From NCBI RefSeq assembly GCF_016107575.1, contig NZ_JABAST010000023.1:1-47755 (forward strand): a stretch of 47,755 nt of DNA, written 5' to 3'. The translations under genes and the position numbers were made by a program. Of this stretch, positions 46,351 through 47,755 are shown one piece after another; within the stretch, counting starts at the first letter, position 1, and the number at the start of each line of letters is the position of its first letter. Below the pieces are notes generated by a model. That model was not told the DNA's origin. It ran no database searches and saw nothing but the letters and a program-made list of their open reading frames with translations. The DNA is from Psychrobacter faecalis. Its GTDB lineage: Bacteria > Pseudomonadota > Gammaproteobacteria > Pseudomonadales > Moraxellaceae.

Positions 46351-46962
46351 ATGGAACCTATATCTTTTGCTTCATTTTCATTGGCTTCTATTTTAGCGTC
46401 ACTGCCAGTGAACGGTGAAGCGGTTAGTAAACCTACCATTACCACCCATATCAGTCCCGCTATCGCCGGACAGTGGGAGATAGATTTAGACAGTGGCATC
46501 ACGATGACCAAAGAAGCGCAAGCTAAGCAGGCGGCGTCAAAGATGGAGCTGGGCAAAATTGATGAACCAAAAGTAGGCACTGGCGCTGAGGGTGGCGTGT
46601 TGATCCAAAATGAAAAGCGTATCGTCAAGGTGCAGCCAACTAGCAGTAAAAACCTGCTAACCGCTAAGTCTACTCAATGTCGGGAAATTTATAATTTTGC
46701 GGCCGATAATGAGATGTGGGCAGTCAGTGGTAAAGAGTGGACTTACGGGCGTTACTTAGTCACCCATCGTGATGAAGGCTTACCTATTATTGCGCTAAAA
46801 ACGGTTTATGATAATAACGAAGTCGATTGCTCGGGTAATCAGGTAGATCAAACTGGCGAGGCATTAATAGCGTTTTTGAACCATGAAGGCAATAAAATGC
46901 AGTGGTGCGCCGATCCTGAGGGTACAGAATGCTTTATGAATTTCACCAGAATATTACCTTAG
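46351..46962 (+). CDS. Hypothetical protein, possibly secreted
   Basis: A 203-residue protein beginning MEPISFASFSLASILASLPV, a hydrophobic stretch that may be a weak signal peptide but lacks the usual basic N-end. The rest is a mixed alpha/beta, polar protein with four cysteines (in STQCREIY, EVDCSGN, MQWCADP and ECFMNF) that could form two disulfides if exported. Blocks such as AGQWEIDLDSG and GKEWTYGRYLVTH do not match a family I know. No strong Shine-Dalgarno (AAAAAGG lies upstream of ATG). It stands alone before the IS3-type element. Function unknown. Confidence 0.55.
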   Translation: MEPISFASFSLASILASLPVNGEAVSKPTITTHISPAIAGQWEIDLDSGITMTKEAQAKQAASKMELGKIDEPKVGTGAEGGVLIQNEKRIVKVQPTSSKNLLTAKSTQCREIYNFAADNEMWAVSGKEWTYGRYLVTHRDEGLPIIALKTVYDNNEVDCSGNQVDQTGEALIAFLNHEGNKMQWCADPEGTECFMNFTRILP

Positions 46963-46978
46963 CATTCTTTTAGCGTTA

Positions 46979-47043
46979 TTTATAAAATTTAAGCAGCACT
47001 TTATAAAATTTAGACATATAAAAAAACCGCTATCTTTTTGAAC
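46979..47043 (+). repeat. Direct repeat and possible terminator half next to the IS3 element
   Basis: TTTATAAAATTTA occurs twice exactly (46979-46991, 47000-47012). After it, an A7 run with ACCGCTATC (47020-47034) and T5 looks like the left arm and loop of an intrinsic terminator for the unknown gene, whose right arm would be expected beyond the inserted IS. The match of the next bases (GAAC) to the expected arm is only partial. Confidence 0.35.
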
Positions 47044-47083
47044 TGACCCCCATAAGTTGGACACAACTTTTGGGGGTTATTTT

Positions 47084-47602
47084 ATGAAATACGACATAGA
47101 CTTTAAGATAAGAGTGATCGTCTATTATCAGCAAGGTCATTCCGCTTATGCTACCGCAAAGCATTTTAATATTAATGATAAAGATGTTTTTAAGTGGGTC
47201 AACCAGTACTTAAAAGACGGTATACTTGCAATCAAACCTAAAACTGGCAAAGCCATCTACAGTCGTGAGTTCAAGCTTCAAGTCCTGACCACAATGGCAG
47301 GTGAAAGTTTAAGTCAATCACAAGCCGCTTTGAGGTTTAACATTAGCTCACCTGCTTTAATCAGTGCTTGGCGTAGCTCCTATGCCCGTCATGGTATGCT
47401 AGGCTTAACTGCTAAAGCTAAAGGACGACCCACTGTGAAGCATCCTTATCTCACTGACAAACCTGACCATGAAAAGAGTATAGAAGAGATCAAACGCGAG
47501 AATGAGTATTTGCGTGCGGAGAATGCTTATTTAAAAAAGCTCGATGCCTTGCTCAAAGAGAGGAAAGCCAACCAGACAAAGCAAGGCTCATCGAAGGATT
47601 AA
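47084..47602 (+). CDS. IS3-family transposase OrfA
   Basis: A 172-residue protein with two helix-turn-helix modules (HSAYATAKHFNINDKDVFKW; LSQSQAALRFNISSPALISA) followed by a leucine-zipper-like coiled coil (IKRENEYLRAENAYLKKL), standard for IS150-type OrfA. ATG at 47084 (MKYDIDFK) is chosen over the upstream frame start at 47057. The shift site A AAA AAG (47533-47539) is in the coiled-coil end. Confidence 0.9.
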   Translation: MKYDIDFKIRVIVYYQQGHSAYATAKHFNINDKDVFKWVNQYLKDGILAIKPKTGKAIYSREFKLQVLTTMAGESLSQSQAALRFNISSPALISAWRSSYARHGMLGLTAKAKGRPTVKHPYLTDKPDHEKSIEEIKRENEYLRAENAYLKKLDALLKERKANQTKQGSSKD

Positions 47603-47755
47603 GAGAGCATCATCCATTATCTGATCTACTCGCCATAGCAAAGCTTGCGCGGAGCAGCTTCTACTACCATAGAGCGAGTCTTACTAGTAAAGATAAATAC
47701 GCCGATCTTAAACAGCGTATCCGTGATATCTACCATCACCATAAAGGTCGATATG
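47539..47755 (+). CDS. IS3-family transposase OrfB, N-terminal part via -1 frameshift (cut by window edge)
   Basis: A slip of one base back at A AAA AAG (codons TTA-AAA-AAG at 47531-47539) continues in an open frame that reads ...DKARLIEGLREHHPLSDLL and then KLARSSFYYHR. These are the usual first blocks of IS150-type OrfB. The DDE catalytic part lies beyond the window. The fused OrfAB protein is the active transposase in this family. Confidence 0.85.

Larger units (their letters stand above)
47044..47755 (+). mobile_element. IS3-family (IS150-like) insertion sequence, left part, cut by window edge
   Basis: The element starts TGACCCCCATAAGTTGGACA, a typical IS3-family left end (TG... ends). 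The first 30 bases fold back (ACCCCCATAAGTTG against CAACTTTTGGGGGT, 13 of 14 matched), placing the orfA ribosome site in a hairpin, which would limit read-through expression. It encodes orfA and, in the -1 frame, orfB. Confidence 0.85.

Overview
The window looks like chromosomal DNA of a gamma-proteobacterium of the Moraxellaceae, most probably Psychrobacter. This is inferred from the gene content, protein style and AT-rich intergenic DNA; no database search was run. It holds about 35 protein genes, both ends lie inside insertion sequences (IS630-type at the left, IS3/IS150-type at the right), and no rRNA, tRNA or CRISPR array was seen.

Layout. 1-730: truncated IS630-type transposase and a tiny lipoprotein. 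1382-5356: a periplasmic electron-transfer locus with a tri-heme membrane-anchored cytochrome c, a Tat-exported flavin amine oxidase/dehydrogenase and a mono-heme cytochrome c lipoprotein. 5545-9286 (minus): tolQ-tolR-tolA-tolB, without neighbouring ybgC or pal. 9806-11101: purine permease preceded by an iterated RBS-like repeat. 11987-15924: putA without a DNA-binding domain, followed by a separate gene that looks like the detached C-terminal domain of PutA. 16630-23397: purine catabolism genes xdhA-xdhB-xdhC-guaD behind a long leader. 23475-23648: a MITE-like palindromic repeat, with a shortened second copy at 32667-32744.

23654-34123 is mostly housekeeping: roxA-type ribosomal hydroxylase, purB, mnmA, ispF, grxD, mnmG and chaB, with an AEC-type transporter and several small or unknown proteins. 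34172-44051 carries a luciferase-like oxidoreductase, a CysB-like regulator, ampG, prmC, moeB, an ABC1/UbiB-like kinase, an MFS transporter and an Lrp-type regulator. 44279-46063 is leuA, then an unknown probable secreted protein and the IS3-type element, whose orfA/orfB carry a classic A AAA AAG frameshift site.

Functional links. The permease, guaD and xdhABC form a route for taking up purines and oxidising them to urate; moeB contributes to the molybdenum cofactor that xanthine dehydrogenase needs. PutA and the flavin amine dehydrogenase locus are two routes from nitrogen compounds into the respiratory chain. The two most unusual points are the split PutA and the amine oxidase gene placed between two cytochrome c genes.
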